NCBI GenBank assembly: GCA_963169345.1
Contig: CAUJCT010000027.1
Location: forward strand, 104,167-168,166
Reading direction: 5' to 3'
Length of the DNA stretch: 64,000 nt
DNA from: Bacteroidota bacterium
GTDB taxonomy: Bacteria > Bacteroidota > Bacteroidia > NS11-12g > UBA955
A program made the translations under genes and the position numbers. Below, one piece after another: positions 17,859 to 27,887 of this stretch. The notes beneath the pieces are model-generated. The model worked only from the letters and a program-made list of their open reading frames with translations, searched no databases and had not been told where the DNA came from. Each line of letters begins with the position of its first letter. Within the stretch, counting starts at the first letter, position 1.

Positions 17859-20330
17859 TCACTTCGAAATAAGATTAATGAACAATCTATAAGCTCCTGG
17901 GACACCCGCTGGCAATTCTCTGAAAAACACCAACCCTGTATAAATAAACATGCCTTTGCCATAATTTGCATATATCAAGGCACCATCCTGAGGCTTTTCT
18001 CCTGTATCATTCATTCTGAATAAAGTATTGTAACTGGAATCTATATCAGTAGCAAAGTATATCCCTCGTTCCTGCACCCAACCATCAAAATCGGCAACTG
18101 AAATTTTATTGGGATAATTTAAAAGTCTTGAAGAATCTTTTAATATAGTCACATCAGCATGTTCCTCAGTAACTCTGTTTCTCGAAATAATAAACTTATA
18201 AGGACCAATGCTTGAGTTGATCGGACCGACTCTGGAGTTTGTGTTGTACTGAACTACCAATCGGCCTCCCTTCTGAACATAATCCATTAATTTATCGTGA
18301 CACAGAAACAATTGCTCCTTGGTATTAAAGGCTCTGACACCGCAAACTATGGCATCAAATTTTGATAAATCTGAATTTAAAATCATGTCTTCGGTCAGCT
18401 CAGTAACATTGTAACCAATACCCTTCAAACATTCTGCAACATCATCTCCTGCTCCTTCAATATACCCTATATTTTTACCTGCCATTTCAATATCAGTTCT
18501 GATGATGGAAATACTGGCTTGTTTTAAAATAATCCGATGTGGAATATGGTCGTAAGCAATTTTCTGTATACCTAAATCATATCGATTTTCTCCACTTACA
18601 ACATACCCCAAAATACCTCCATTGTAATACTTATTAAGTACCCTGACTCTGACTTCTAAAGTTATTTCATCTCCTTTTTTTGCCAAATGAAAATTAGGTT
18701 TTATCAACTTAACAGACAATCCGGAAAATGATTTGATATTCAGAGTACCCGAAAAATCATTCTGATTGGCTTTGACAACAAAAAACAGACTGTGTTCAGT
18801 TGAATCACCAACTACCAAAACCTGACTAGTAGGTGTAACTGTAACAGCTGGCAACACTTCCAATGGAATATAATATTCGCCTTTCACCGGATCCGTCAAT
18901 TTGTACGAAACAGGTATATCGAAACTAAATTCAACACCTTCTATCATGCAATCGTACCTGGTATATAAAGCTTCCATAGATTGAGGCTGACCTAAAATTC
19001 TGTAATCATACACAGCATGCATGGCGTTTACAGAATTCTCATGTAGCCAATAAGGTTCAGAATACAACATATTGCTGGGGACTGCCACCGATCTGCTCAC
19101 TTTTATCATTTGATTCTGAATCAGATTACCCGAAAATAAAGTATCCTGATCCATCAAAAGAATTTTCTTCATCTGCACATTAGCTCTGTTTCGCATAATA
19201 ACCTGTGCTGTTAATTTTGTTGTTGTTCCGGGCACTAATTGTAAGCTATTGGAAATAGTTTCCATCCATAAACCGGTACATTTTATTAGCAACTGCTCAA
19301 TCTGTTTTAACTTTAATTGAATGTAAAAAGCTTCATCACCATTGACATCTGCAGCTTTAAGTGCCGAATACAATTTCACCAGGGCTTTTACAGAAAGCTC
19401 AGGGTGAGAAGCATTAAATCTGGATTTAATTACGTCAACCGACTTGACCAATTTTGAAGTAGCTGGGAAACGCTTCCAGGTAAAATCAATCCCCTCCAAA
19501 ATATCACTGACTACAGGTTCTCCTTTCAAAAACTTAAAGTATTCGTAACTATTTCCTCTTTGCGCTGCTGAACCAAAACCCTGAGATTTGTGATTTGAAC
19601 GACTATCAGCGGCTATTTCTCCGTAACTTTTACCTAATAGAGGATTGTATGCACCAACATCCAGTTTTATCTGATCAGGTGAAGTTGTATTGTTACCTCC
19701 GAAGTTAAATGTGTTCCATAAAATTCTCTTTGGTTTCCATACTTTAACTATATCCAGTTGTTCAGGATAAGCATTAGCATTACCAGCCAGTTCGAAAGCC
19801 TCAACAGCTAAGATAGCAGAAGCAGTATGGTGTCCATGACCACCTTCACCGGTAGTTGGAAAACGGCAGATTATCACATCAGGTCTGAATTTCCTTATTG
19901 CAAAAACCACATCACCCAATAAATCCGTTTTGTTCCAGTGATTGAAAGTTTCATCAGGACTTTTAGAGTAACCAAAATCGACTGCTCTTGTAAACCATTG
20001 TTCGGCACCATCCGTTCGACGGGCAGCCAGCAATTCTTCTGTACGAATGACACCCAGCATATCGCCTTGTTCACTTCCAATGAGATTCTGCCCACCATCT
20101 CCTCTGGTAAGAGACAAATAAACTGTACGGACATGCCTTTCATTAGCGAGATAAGACAGCAGTCGGGTATTTTCATCATCCGGGTGAGCTGCAACATACA
20201 TAACAGTACCCATTGTGCTGAGATTATTTAAATCGTTAATAATAACAGATGATGGTACCTGTGCGTTAAGAGAAACGCCGGAGTTCAATAGTCCGGACAA
20301 AATGATAAAATTAAGTGCGAGTCGGAACAT
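17859..20330 (-). CDS. Secreted PIG-L family deacetylase
   Basis: An 823-residue protein with a signal peptide of about 24 residues ending NAQ. The PIG-L (LmbE-like) domain carries the zinc motif AHPDDE in the first hundred residues and the second histidine cluster GEGGHGHHTAS. These enzymes remove N-acetyl groups from amino sugars or related conjugates. The long C-terminal half contains beta-rich domains and, near the end, a region resembling a glutamine-amidotransferase-like fold (IVCGVRAFNTK, GGRLVVQYNTNS). I start at ATG 20330; the longer frame uses a TTG. A TAACTTTG box seven bases before the ATG implies an almost leaderless message. It heads an operon with the membrane peptide and symporter. 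Confidence 0.88.
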   Translation of the reverse strand: MFRLALNFIILSGLLNSGVSLNAQVPSSVIINDLNNLSTMGTVMYVAAHPDDENTRLLSYLANERHVRTVYLSLTRGDGGQNLIGSEQGDMLGVIRTEELLAARRTDGAEQWFTRAVDFGYSKSPDETFNHWNKTDLLGDVVFAIRKFRPDVIICRFPTTGEGGHGHHTASAILAVEAFELAGNANAYPEQLDIVKVWKPKRILWNTFNFGGNNTTSPDQIKLDVGAYNPLLGKSYGEIAADSRSNHKSQGFGSAAQRGNSYEYFKFLKGEPVVSDILEGIDFTWKRFPATSKLVKSVDVIKSRFNASHPELSVKALVKLYSALKAADVNGDEAFYIQLKLKQIEQLLIKCTGLWMETISNSLQLVPGTTTKLTAQVIMRNRANVQMKKILLMDQDTLFSGNLIQNQMIKVSRSVAVPSNMLYSEPYWLHENSVNAMHAVYDYRILGQPQSMEALYTRYDCMIEGVEFSFDIPVSYKLTDPVKGEYYIPLEVLPAVTVTPTSQVLVVGDSTEHSLFFVVKANQNDFSGTLNIKSFSGLSVKLIKPNFHLAKKGDEITLEVRVRVLNKYYNGGILGYVVSGENRYDLGIQKIAYDHIPHRIILKQASISIIRTDIEMAGKNIGYIEGAGDDVAECLKGIGYNVTELTEDMILNSDLSKFDAIVCGVRAFNTKEQLFLCHDKLMDYVQKGGRLVVQYNTNSRVGPINSSIGPYKFIISRNRVTEEHADVTILKDSSRLLNYPNKISVADFDGWVQERGIYFATDIDSSYNTLFRMNDTGEKPQDGALIYANYGKGMFIYTGLVFFRELPAGVPGAYRLFINLISK

Positions 20331-20336
20331 GGAGGT

Positions 20337-20344
20337 CAAAGTTA
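20337..20344 (-). promoter_or_regulatory. -7 box of the PIG-L operon
   Basis: TAACTTTG matches TAnnTTTG and ends six bases before the start codon. Transcription would begin within a few bases of the ATG. Confidence 0.55.
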
Positions 20345-20463
20345 CGAAAAAAGATTTTAGAGCAGGACTCAAAAAAAAACCTTTGGGATAAATTTAAGGT
20401 TTTTGAATTTGGTTAGCATGTTGTATTAGGTTTCAAATTCAATTTTTGAGAACAGTTATAATG

Positions 20464-20925
20464 TCAATTGGAAGGGATTGATAAAAGTTTTTTGAAACAA
20501 ACACTCATCTCTTTCCCTTCATACTGACCATAATTAGGTATTCTGGTATAATTGTTTTTCCCATACATGTGAATAGCTTCAGGTTGATTGGTGCCGGTTT
20601 CGAGAACACAGGCTGTGTAGCCCAGTTCGCCTGCCCAGATTTCAAGTTCCTTCAAAAGAGCAGAGGCAATACCCTTGTTGCGAAATTCGGTGGGGACATA
20701 CATTCTTTTAACTTCTACAGAATCTGAGTCAAAAGGTTTGAAGGCGCCACAAGCAACCGGAATATCATTTGAGTACGCGACGATAACATGATTCAGATGA
20801 TCGATCTGATTAAACTGATGGTAAAAATCGTGTTCGGCACCGTCTCTGATTTTGAGTTCAGCATCGAGCAATTTAACCAGAGATTGAAAGTCGGAGTTTT
20901 GGGAGTTTGTTTTTAGAAAAATCAT
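20464..20925 (-). CDS. GNAT-family N-acetyltransferase
   Basis: A 153-residue protein with the GNAT acetyl-CoA fold. The strand VEVKRMYVPTEFRNKGIASALL contains the pyrophosphate-binding loop RNKGIA, and the C-terminal part CVLETGTNQPEAIHMYGKNNY is typical. The substrate is unknown. I choose ATG 20925; a TTG lies nine codons upstream. It is a solitary gene. Confidence 0.88.
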   Translation of the reverse strand: MIFLKTNSQNSDFQSLVKLLDAELKIRDGAEHDFYHQFNQIDHLNHVIVAYSNDIPVACGAFKPFDSDSVEVKRMYVPTEFRNKGIASALLKELEIWAGELGYTACVLETGTNQPEAIHMYGKNNYTRIPNYGQYEGKEMSVCFKKLLSIPSN

Positions 20926-21256
20926 AAACCTGTCAGGTTCAAAAATAAGCAATTAAAATTGCTTATTTAATCACATAATTGTCAATTTTTCAAATTGTTG
21001 AAAGTAATACCTTAAGCAGAAACAGGGACCTGACAGGTTGTTTCAAATTTCAACTCATTAAACAAAAATGCCATTTCACAAAGAAAAATACCATTTCGAC
21101 AAAATACTACTTTTTTAAGCAATTTTAAGTTCAATGAAATATTTAAAATAACATACAAATCTCTCATAATTGATTATTTAAAAACGAGTTAAAGCCATAA
21201 ATATATTGCTACAATTTTTAGCAGCATGGTGTTAAATTCTTTAGCAACTTTGTAAC
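20926..21256. other. Intergenic region with two AACCTG palindromes
   Basis: Between divergently placed genes there are two imperfect palindromes of the AACCTG-N-CAGGTT family at 20927-20940 and 21027-21040, 100 bp apart. The rest is AT-rich. A CAACTTTG sequence a few bases before the radical SAM gene's ATG resembles a -7 box. Confidence 0.65.
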
Positions 21257-22321
21257 ATGCAAGCACCTTCAATTATAAAAGGACGTGGCGCTCAGATTCA
21301 CACCGAAAACAGATTCGCGAGACAGACTTATATAAAAGCACATTGGGAAGCCATTGATGAAGAAGATTTGTCATTACAAGACAAAACTGAATATCTGGAA
21401 GTATTTCCCAAAACCATCATCAATGAGGTGAAAAGTGAGGATCTACCTTTGGAGTATTCTCTGAATCCCTACCAGGGCTGTGAACATGGTTGCCTGTATT
21501 GCTATGCACGCGATACACATAATTACTGGGGTTATAATTCAGGAGCTGAATTTGAACAGAAAATCATGGTCAAACTAAATGCCCCTCTCCTGCTCGAACA
21601 AACTTTTCAGAAACCCAACTGGCAAGTTAAACCCATTATGCTTTCCGGCAATACAGATTGTTATCAACCTGCAGAAAGGCGTTATGGCATAACAAGAAAA
21701 ATTTTAGAGTTGTGTTTGCAATACAGACATCCGGTTGGCATCATTACAAAAAACGCCCTCATTGAACGAGATTTAGACATCCTAAAAGCATTGAATGAAT
21801 TGAATCTTGTACATGTCAGCATCAGTATTACAACCTTAAATGAAGATTTAAGAGCAGTACTGGAACCCCGAACAGTAACAGCAAAAAGGAAGTTAAAAAC
21901 AGTTGAAATACTGAGCAATGCAGGGATTCCTGTGCATGTGATGATTGCACCGGTAATTCCAGGGTTGAATTCGCATGAAATATTTGACATTGCAGAAGCT
22001 GCCTGTAATGCTGGCGCTAAAAGTATCAGTCATGCAGTTGTCAGATTAAACGGAAGTATTGGTGAAGTTTTTACCGATTGGGTCAATAAAGTATTTCCAG
22101 ACAGAGCAGAGAAAGTCATCAACGGAATTATGGAATTACACGGTGGTAAATTGAATGACAGCAGACCGAAAATAAGAATGAAAGGTGAAGGACAAACTGC
22201 TGAAATGATTCGCCAGATGGTACAAGTTGCCAAACAGCGCTTTTTCCCTGAACCTTTTAATCTACAACTCAATTCTGATTTGTTTGTTAGAACAAAAAAA
22301 GGTCAGTTTAGCCTGTTCTGA
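21257..22321 (+). CDS. PA0069-family radical SAM protein
   Basis: A 354-residue radical SAM enzyme with the cluster motif CEHGCLYC (Cys75, Cys79, Cys82) preceded by SLNPYQG, as in the PA0069 family related to spore photoproduct lyase. Other radical SAM landmarks are SGNTDCYQP and IITKNALIERD. No substrate is established for the family. The gene is monocistronic. Confidence 0.92.
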   Translation: MQAPSIIKGRGAQIHTENRFARQTYIKAHWEAIDEEDLSLQDKTEYLEVFPKTIINEVKSEDLPLEYSLNPYQGCEHGCLYCYARDTHNYWGYNSGAEFEQKIMVKLNAPLLLEQTFQKPNWQVKPIMLSGNTDCYQPAERRYGITRKILELCLQYRHPVGIITKNALIERDLDILKALNELNLVHVSISITTLNEDLRAVLEPRTVTAKRKLKTVEILSNAGIPVHVMIAPVIPGLNSHEIFDIAEAACNAGAKSISHAVVRLNGSIGEVFTDWVNKVFPDRAEKVINGIMELHGGKLNDSRPKIRMKGEGQTAEMIRQMVQVAKQRFFPEPFNLQLNSDLFVRTKKGQFSLF

Positions 22322-22533
22322 AAACTTAAAAAACTATTTAAATACTACTGCTGGCTTCACTAAACGGAAACTGCAGACGTTCTTTCATTTAATGAGAATT
22401 TATATTTGTTGGTAATGTTTTTAATCTGCAAATCGACCGATCCATGATTTATACAAAGCTACTTATTTGTATATCTGTAACTTTTTTTAACAAAAATCCG
22501 TTAATCTTGTACTTTTAAAAGTAAAACTTTAAC

Positions 22534-24528
22534 ATGAAATTTTCCATAAATCTCTATTTGTGTAAAGTATCCTGGATATCTGTTTTAGCTATGGTATTGC
22601 TTCTATTTCCAAATTTTATGGAAGCTAAAAAACCTAAGCCTTGTAAAAAGTATGGTTACTTCACACGAAGAAATCCGGACAAACTTGTAAAAAAACTGAC
22701 AGCTGGTCTGCAGGATGACAGCTTAAAAGTGGCCGCCATTTACTGCTGGATTACCAATTACATCATTTACGATGTGGAGTCAGCCGAAAATTATGACCTC
22801 GTTATCGGTGAACCACGAAGCATACTAAAACACCGAAAAACCACCTGTTACGGATACTCCAGCTTATTTAAAGACCTTTGCAACAGGGCTGGCATACAAG
22901 CGCATATTGTAACAGGTTACACAAAAAACCACGAAGTCGATATTAATGATTCATTTTTCTTTGGTGACCACGCCTGGAATGCTGCCTACATTCACGGGCG
23001 CTGGTACCTTTTTGATGCTACCTGGGATGCAGGACATGTTGTAGCATGGAGAATGAAATTCATGAACAAACTTGTTTACTATCTCAGTTTTAAAAATATT
23101 GAAAAATATACCAATGACCCTAAGTTTGAACAAGCTCCTCAACAAGTATACAGCTTTCAAACAGGAGATTATTTTATGTACGACCATCTGCCTGAAAATC
23201 CTATCTGGCAACTAACGGATAAAATATGGACAACTGAAATGTTCAGGAAAGACAGCAGTTTTTACTTTCTGCAAGACAGACCGATGGATGACACCTATTC
23301 TCTGGAGTATGAAAACGACCGACAAACTTATGGTATGGACGGCGATACAATGACGGCAATTTATGATGGAGTTTCATTTAAGAGCTTCAATATTACCCAT
23401 GAGTTAGGAAATGTATATGCGCTCAATTTAAAAAACAGTCTGAGTTATATTCAGACGGATTTAAACTCTACAGACACACTCGAAATGCTAAGATTGGCTG
23501 ATTCGTTGTGCTTAATGGCAACACAGACTTATCTGCATCTGGATAGTTTGAAGTACTATATTGATTTGGAAGAGCAACAAAAACTAAAAAGTCTTAATCA
23601 TAAAAATAATATTCTGAAACAGGATGTCAAAACGCTGAATACTTCCAGTCTCAATTTAAAAAAAGCCTGTAATAAAGGCGACCTCTATAGCAGATCTTAT
23701 AAAAGAAGTGTTAGATCTTTTGTCAAAACAAACGGCCTATCGGTCAGCAAAATCATAAAGGACACCAAGTATCAGGAACAAGACTGCAAATCAAAATCTG
23801 ATTCCATACAACAAGTGTATCTGACATCGATTGATTCTATCCAAACCATTATTGATTCAATTGATTTTATACTTGAAGAAACTAAACATGTATTTGCTCA
23901 ATTTCAAAGTTCTATATTGGACAGACTGGATACATCGCGCAAATTCCAATATGAAAAAAACTATTATCTTTACTACATCAAAGTTTGTCGTTTATCGGGT
24001 TTCGATGATCACGATTATTTAATCGTTGCTGCTAAAGATACCTTAATGACTCAAAACGCTTATCACGACACAGATTTATTTACGAATAAAAAATTAATCT
24101 TTGATACTTTAAGTATACTGAACAAAAATATTCAGTTGTTATACAAACAATTGCTGAAGCATCAGGTAAAGAAGATTTCATTTATCAGAAAATATAAATC
24201 TTCATTAAGCTACAGAGAAAAAGCATTATCAGATACATTGTACAATCAGACTATACGTCAGATTATTCATGATTATCTGGAACTAGGCAACTGGATGATT
24301 GCTGAGTCTGGCAATAGCGAACAAATCAGACGTTCTGCCAGAAACTTAAGAGCTCAGGTGAATTACTCCAGAAAAATAACACTGATGGATTTAAGGTTTG
24401 TAAACAATCCGAAATCTATAAAAAAACGTGCAAAGGTACTCAGAGACATTATGAAATTTCAGCGATTGAGAACAGATGCCTACCAAAGACGCTGTAATTC
24501 GATACGGACTAAATTCAAAAAGCACTAA
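22534..24528 (+). CDS. Secreted transglutaminase-like protein with long helical tail
   Basis: A 664-residue protein with a signal peptide (hydrophobic core about 13-26). Residues about 60-170 form a transglutaminase-like papain fold with the triad Cys105 (TTCYGYSS), His146 (DHAWNA) and Asp161 (FDATWD). The remaining 450 residues are mostly helical and charged, with probable coiled-coil segments around 330-480. Such proteins are thought to be peptidases or protein cross-linkers in the envelope; the substrate is unknown. The start ATG follows an AT-rich leader. Confidence 0.85.
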   Translation: MKFSINLYLCKVSWISVLAMVLLLFPNFMEAKKPKPCKKYGYFTRRNPDKLVKKLTAGLQDDSLKVAAIYCWITNYIIYDVESAENYDLVIGEPRSILKHRKTTCYGYSSLFKDLCNRAGIQAHIVTGYTKNHEVDINDSFFFGDHAWNAAYIHGRWYLFDATWDAGHVVAWRMKFMNKLVYYLSFKNIEKYTNDPKFEQAPQQVYSFQTGDYFMYDHLPENPIWQLTDKIWTTEMFRKDSSFYFLQDRPMDDTYSLEYENDRQTYGMDGDTMTAIYDGVSFKSFNITHELGNVYALNLKNSLSYIQTDLNSTDTLEMLRLADSLCLMATQTYLHLDSLKYYIDLEEQQKLKSLNHKNNILKQDVKTLNTSSLNLKKACNKGDLYSRSYKRSVRSFVKTNGLSVSKIIKDTKYQEQDCKSKSDSIQQVYLTSIDSIQTIIDSIDFILEETKHVFAQFQSSILDRLDTSRKFQYEKNYYLYYIKVCRLSGFDDHDYLIVAAKDTLMTQNAYHDTDLFTNKKLIFDTLSILNKNIQLLYKQLLKHQVKKISFIRKYKSSLSYREKALSDTLYNQTIRQIIHDYLELGNWMIAESGNSEQIRRSARNLRAQVNYSRKITLMDLRFVNNPKSIKKRAKVLRDIMKFQRLRTDAYQRRCNSIRTKFKKH

Positions 24529-24634
24529 AGGGGAATTTATTTTAGCTAATCTATTATCGCCTTATAAGTCGTTGATAATATTCACAGATTTAATACAAAA
24601 TTAAAAGTTGAAACTTTATTTTTGCCTCTGACAC

Positions 24635-25738
24635 ATGAAGTTTGAAGCCATCGCATTATCGGATCAGTTTAACAATGGCCGCAAAAGCGGAATATTGGAA
24701 ATCATCAATCACAATATTGTGTTTATTGATGACGATAACAAAGTTCATGGTTTTCCCTTGGCTGGTTGCAAAATAACCAAAGGAGGAGCCGCCGGCAGGT
24801 ATATTTACTTTAATCATGATAAATTTCCAGGCATCACTATTTACACAGACGATAAAGACATACTCAATATTGAAGAAATCAAATTAAATCCTGCACTTAA
24901 TGCACAAACGAAAGGCATGAGGCATACCAATAAGGTTGTGTGGCTAGTGCTGATTACTTTCTTCAGTTTGATAGCAACAGGTATAGTAGCCCTGTTTGTT
25001 TTCAGAGGTGCTATTGTAGAACATATTGCTGAGCTTGTACCACCCGAAACAGAACAGGAGATTGCAAAAGAGATGAAGGAATCTGCTATTGCCGGTAAAA
25101 AGATTGTCAAGGATTCTGCCATAGAAGCGCAATTGTATGCGTTGACAAATCCACTGGTACAGGCAGTCAGCAATAAAAGTTTCAAATTCAATTTCACCAT
25201 TATCAAAGATGATGCGATAAATGCATTTGCATTACCAGGAGGAACAGTTATCATTCATAGTGGATTGATTGAAAAAGCCAAATCGCCCGAAGAAGTTGCA
25301 GGTGTTCTGGCTCATGAAATTTCACATGTAACCCGCAGACACCATGTAAGAAGTATCATTGGCAATCTGGGAATCTGGCTGGTGATTCGTGGTTTAATTG
25401 GTGATGTTTCAGGTATATCTTCTGATATCATTAATGCCGGTGCTGCTTTAAGCACACTCAAATACAGCCGGGATTTTGAACGTGAAGCTGATCAAAGTGG
25501 TTTTGATTTATTGAATAAAGCACAAATCAATCCACAAGGCATGATAGATTTTTTTGGTACATTGAAAAAAGAGAATGGAGATTTGGGTATGGCTGATTTT
25601 TTAAGTACACACCCTGCAACGGAAGAAAGAATAGACAATCTTAAAAAGATGAAAATTGCAAATAAGCAATTCAAGAGTTTCGACCTGAATTTTAAAAATT
25701 TCCAGGAAGACATCAACACCTATTTTAAAAATAAATAA
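24635..25738 (+). CDS. M48-family membrane metallopeptidase
   Basis: A 367-residue protein. The N-terminal 95 residues are a small soluble domain of unknown type, followed by a transmembrane helix (about 101-123). The M48 catalytic domain has the zinc motif HEISH at 227-231 and the downstream Glu282/Asp286 in the FEREAD region. It probably cleaves misfolded or modified proteins at the membrane or in the periplasm. A TATTTTTG box at 24617-24624 lies ten bases before the ATG. The gene is followed five bases later by three AIM24 paralogues, so a shared operon is likely. Confidence 0.9.
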   Translation: MKFEAIALSDQFNNGRKSGILEIINHNIVFIDDDNKVHGFPLAGCKITKGGAAGRYIYFNHDKFPGITIYTDDKDILNIEEIKLNPALNAQTKGMRHTNKVVWLVLITFFSLIATGIVALFVFRGAIVEHIAELVPPETEQEIAKEMKESAIAGKKIVKDSAIEAQLYALTNPLVQAVSNKSFKFNFTIIKDDAINAFALPGGTVIIHSGLIEKAKSPEEVAGVLAHEISHVTRRHHVRSIIGNLGIWLVIRGLIGDVSGISSDIINAGAALSTLKYSRDFEREADQSGFDLLNKAQINPQGMIDFFGTLKKENGDLGMADFLSTHPATEERIDNLKKMKIANKQFKSFDLNFKNFQEDINTYFKNK

Positions 25739-25743
25739 TTGAA

Positions 25744-26406
25744 ATGAATATAGAAATTAATGGCGCCCCGGCATTTGGATTCCTTCATGTTGACCTCGAG
25801 CCCGGGGAAAAACTGATAGCGGAATCGGATGCTATGGCCAGTATGAACGCAGAATTGGATATGACAGCCAAGTTCAATGGCGGTCTATTCAGAGGTTTAT
25901 TGAAAAAATTTATGGGAGGTGAAAGTCTCTTTGTTAATGAGTTTGCCAATAATACCCAATCAACTTTGAGAGTCACTATCACCCAACCATTTCCGGGAGA
26001 TGTCAGGCTTATCGACCTTCAAGAAGGTGATAAACTATTCCTACAGCCGGGTGCATATATATGCTCGCAACCTACAGTCAAGCTCGGATTAAAATGGGCT
26101 GGTATACATTCGTGGTTAGGCGGCGAAGGCTTGTTCAGATTAGAATTAAGCGGTTCCGGTAAAGTTGCTATTGGTGCTTATGGAGGATTAATAGACAAGG
26201 AAGTTGACGGTGAGTTGATAGTGGACACCGACCATTTGGTGGCTTATCCTCCAGGATTCAGCATTAAAACACAATTATCGGGCAATCTTATTTCCAGTTT
26301 TACAAGTGGAGAAGGTATAGTCATGAGATTAAAAGGGAAAGGAAAAATCATCATCCAAACAAGGAGTATTGGTGGTTTAACCAAATGGATTAATCGCAAT
26401 TTATAA
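25744..26406 (+). CDS. AIM24/TIGR00266-family protein, first of three
   Basis: A 220-residue beta-rich protein of the AIM24 family (tryptophan RNA-binding attenuator-like fold), with the family pattern MASMNAELDM, GESLFVNEFAN, GEGLFRLELSGSGKV and VDTDHLVAYPPG. The biochemical role of the family is unknown; yeast AIM24 is mitochondrial and affects membrane organisation. It is the first of three tandem paralogues after an M48 peptidase. Confidence 0.92.
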   Translation: MNIEINGAPAFGFLHVDLEPGEKLIAESDAMASMNAELDMTAKFNGGLFRGLLKKFMGGESLFVNEFANNTQSTLRVTITQPFPGDVRLIDLQEGDKLFLQPGAYICSQPTVKLGLKWAGIHSWLGGEGLFRLELSGSGKVAIGAYGGLIDKEVDGELIVDTDHLVAYPPGFSIKTQLSGNLISSFTSGEGIVMRLKGKGKIIIQTRSIGGLTKWINRNL

Positions 26407-26429
26407 TTATCAATTTAATTTAAGCATTC

Positions 26430-27107
26430 ATGCAAATAGAATTAAAAGAAAGACCCGGAGCAACAGTAGCCAAAATATTGCTTAGTCCCGGCGAACAAAT
26501 GACAGCAGAAGGTGGTGCAATGATTGCCATGAGTGGTGACATCACCATAGAAACAACCACCTATAAGAAAAATAAAGGAGGCATCATGAAAGGATTAAAA
26601 CGCATGTTCAGCGGTGAAAGTTTTTTCATGAATCACTATACAGCAGGAAATACCGGCGGCGAAGTTTATGTAGCACCAACTTTACATGGAGATATTCTGG
26701 TAAAGGAGCTTCAAAACGAACAATTGATTGTTCAGGGTGGATCCTATCTGGCATCAGAACCAGAGATTGAAGTTGATTTCAGTTGGCAAGGCATGAAGTC
26801 TGTTTTCTCGGGTGAAGGTTTATTCTGGCTCAATCTGAATGGTACCGGAAAAGTTATGCTTAATGCCTATGGCTGTATTTATCCAGTTGAAATAGATGGT
26901 GAGTACATCGTTGATACCGGACATATAGTAGCTTTTACTTCGGGATTAAATTTCAGTATCAGCAAAGCAGGTGCAAGCTGGATATCTTCTATTTTAGGAG
27001 GCGAAGGTTTGGTATGTCGTTTCAAAGGTAAAGGCACATTATGGTGTCAATCACACAACCCGGGTAGTTTTGGTTCAACTTTAGGACCGGGATTAAAACC
27101 AGCTTAA
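26430..27107 (+). CDS. AIM24/TIGR00266-family protein, second of three
   Basis: A 225-residue paralogue with the same blocks: GGAMIAMSGDI, GESFFMNHYTAG, GEGLFWLNLNGTGKV, VDTGHIVAFTSG. It diverges from its neighbours at the C-terminus, which is Gly/Pro-rich. It lies 23 bases after the first copy and 11 before the third, consistent with one transcript. Confidence 0.92.
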   Translation: MQIELKERPGATVAKILLSPGEQMTAEGGAMIAMSGDITIETTTYKKNKGGIMKGLKRMFSGESFFMNHYTAGNTGGEVYVAPTLHGDILVKELQNEQLIVQGGSYLASEPEIEVDFSWQGMKSVFSGEGLFWLNLNGTGKVMLNAYGCIYPVEIDGEYIVDTGHIVAFTSGLNFSISKAGASWISSILGGEGLVCRFKGKGTLWCQSHNPGSFGSTLGPGLKPA

Positions 27108-27118
27108 ATTATTAAACA

Positions 27119-27787
27119 ATGGAAAAATTCAAATTCAACATCGATCAAAAACCTGATTACAGTTTTTTAACTGTACAAATACCGGCCAATACAACTTTAA
27201 AAGTAGAAGCTTCGGCAATGGCTACAATGGATACAAACATTCAAATGAAAACAAAGTTTAAAGGTGGCTTAGGCAGATTATTCACCGGCGAATCTTTGTT
27301 CATCAATGAATTCACTGCACAAAACGGTCCAGGTGAAATTACAATTGCTCCATCAGCTCCAGGTGATATGAGCCATGTTTATCTGGATAATCAAACGATT
27401 TTTTTACAAAATTCAGCTTATGTAGCCTCCGACCCTTCTGTGAATATTGAAACTAAATTTCAAGGTCTTACTAAAATGTTTTTTAGTGGAGAAGGGATGT
27501 TCTTAATTAAAGCCAGTGGGACCGGTGACCTTTGGTTCAACAGCTACGGAGCAATATTGGAAATTGATGTGACCGACCAATACGTTGTGGACACAGGACA
27601 TATTGTTGCCTTTACTGAAGGACTGGATTATAACGTAACAAAGATTGGCGGATATAAATCACTTTTCTTTTCAGGCGAAGGTTTTGTTTGTCGTTTCAGA
27701 GGTCAGGGAAAAGTGTGGATTCAAACCAGAAAGATTGGACCATTAACAACTTTCCTGTATCCATTCCGACCAAAGAAAAATAATTAA
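27119..27787 (+). CDS. AIM24/TIGR00266-family protein, third of three
   Basis: A 222-residue paralogue with ASAMATMDTNIQM, GESLFINEFTA, GEGMFLIKASGTGDL and VDTGHIVAFTEG. Three different copies side by side suggest a hetero-oligomer rather than dosage, since the copies are only moderately similar. Confidence 0.92.
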   Translation: MEKFKFNIDQKPDYSFLTVQIPANTTLKVEASAMATMDTNIQMKTKFKGGLGRLFTGESLFINEFTAQNGPGEITIAPSAPGDMSHVYLDNQTIFLQNSAYVASDPSVNIETKFQGLTKMFFSGEGMFLIKASGTGDLWFNSYGAILEIDVTDQYVVDTGHIVAFTEGLDYNVTKIGGYKSLFFSGEGFVCRFRGQGKVWIQTRKIGPLTTFLYPFRPKKNN

Positions 27788-27887
27788 AAGTTGAAAGATG
27801 AAGGCCATTGATATTACTTCAGGGCCAGAGTCACAAATTCACACTGTCACATATTTTAGGAAAGTTTCGTCTAAGCATTAAATAGCA

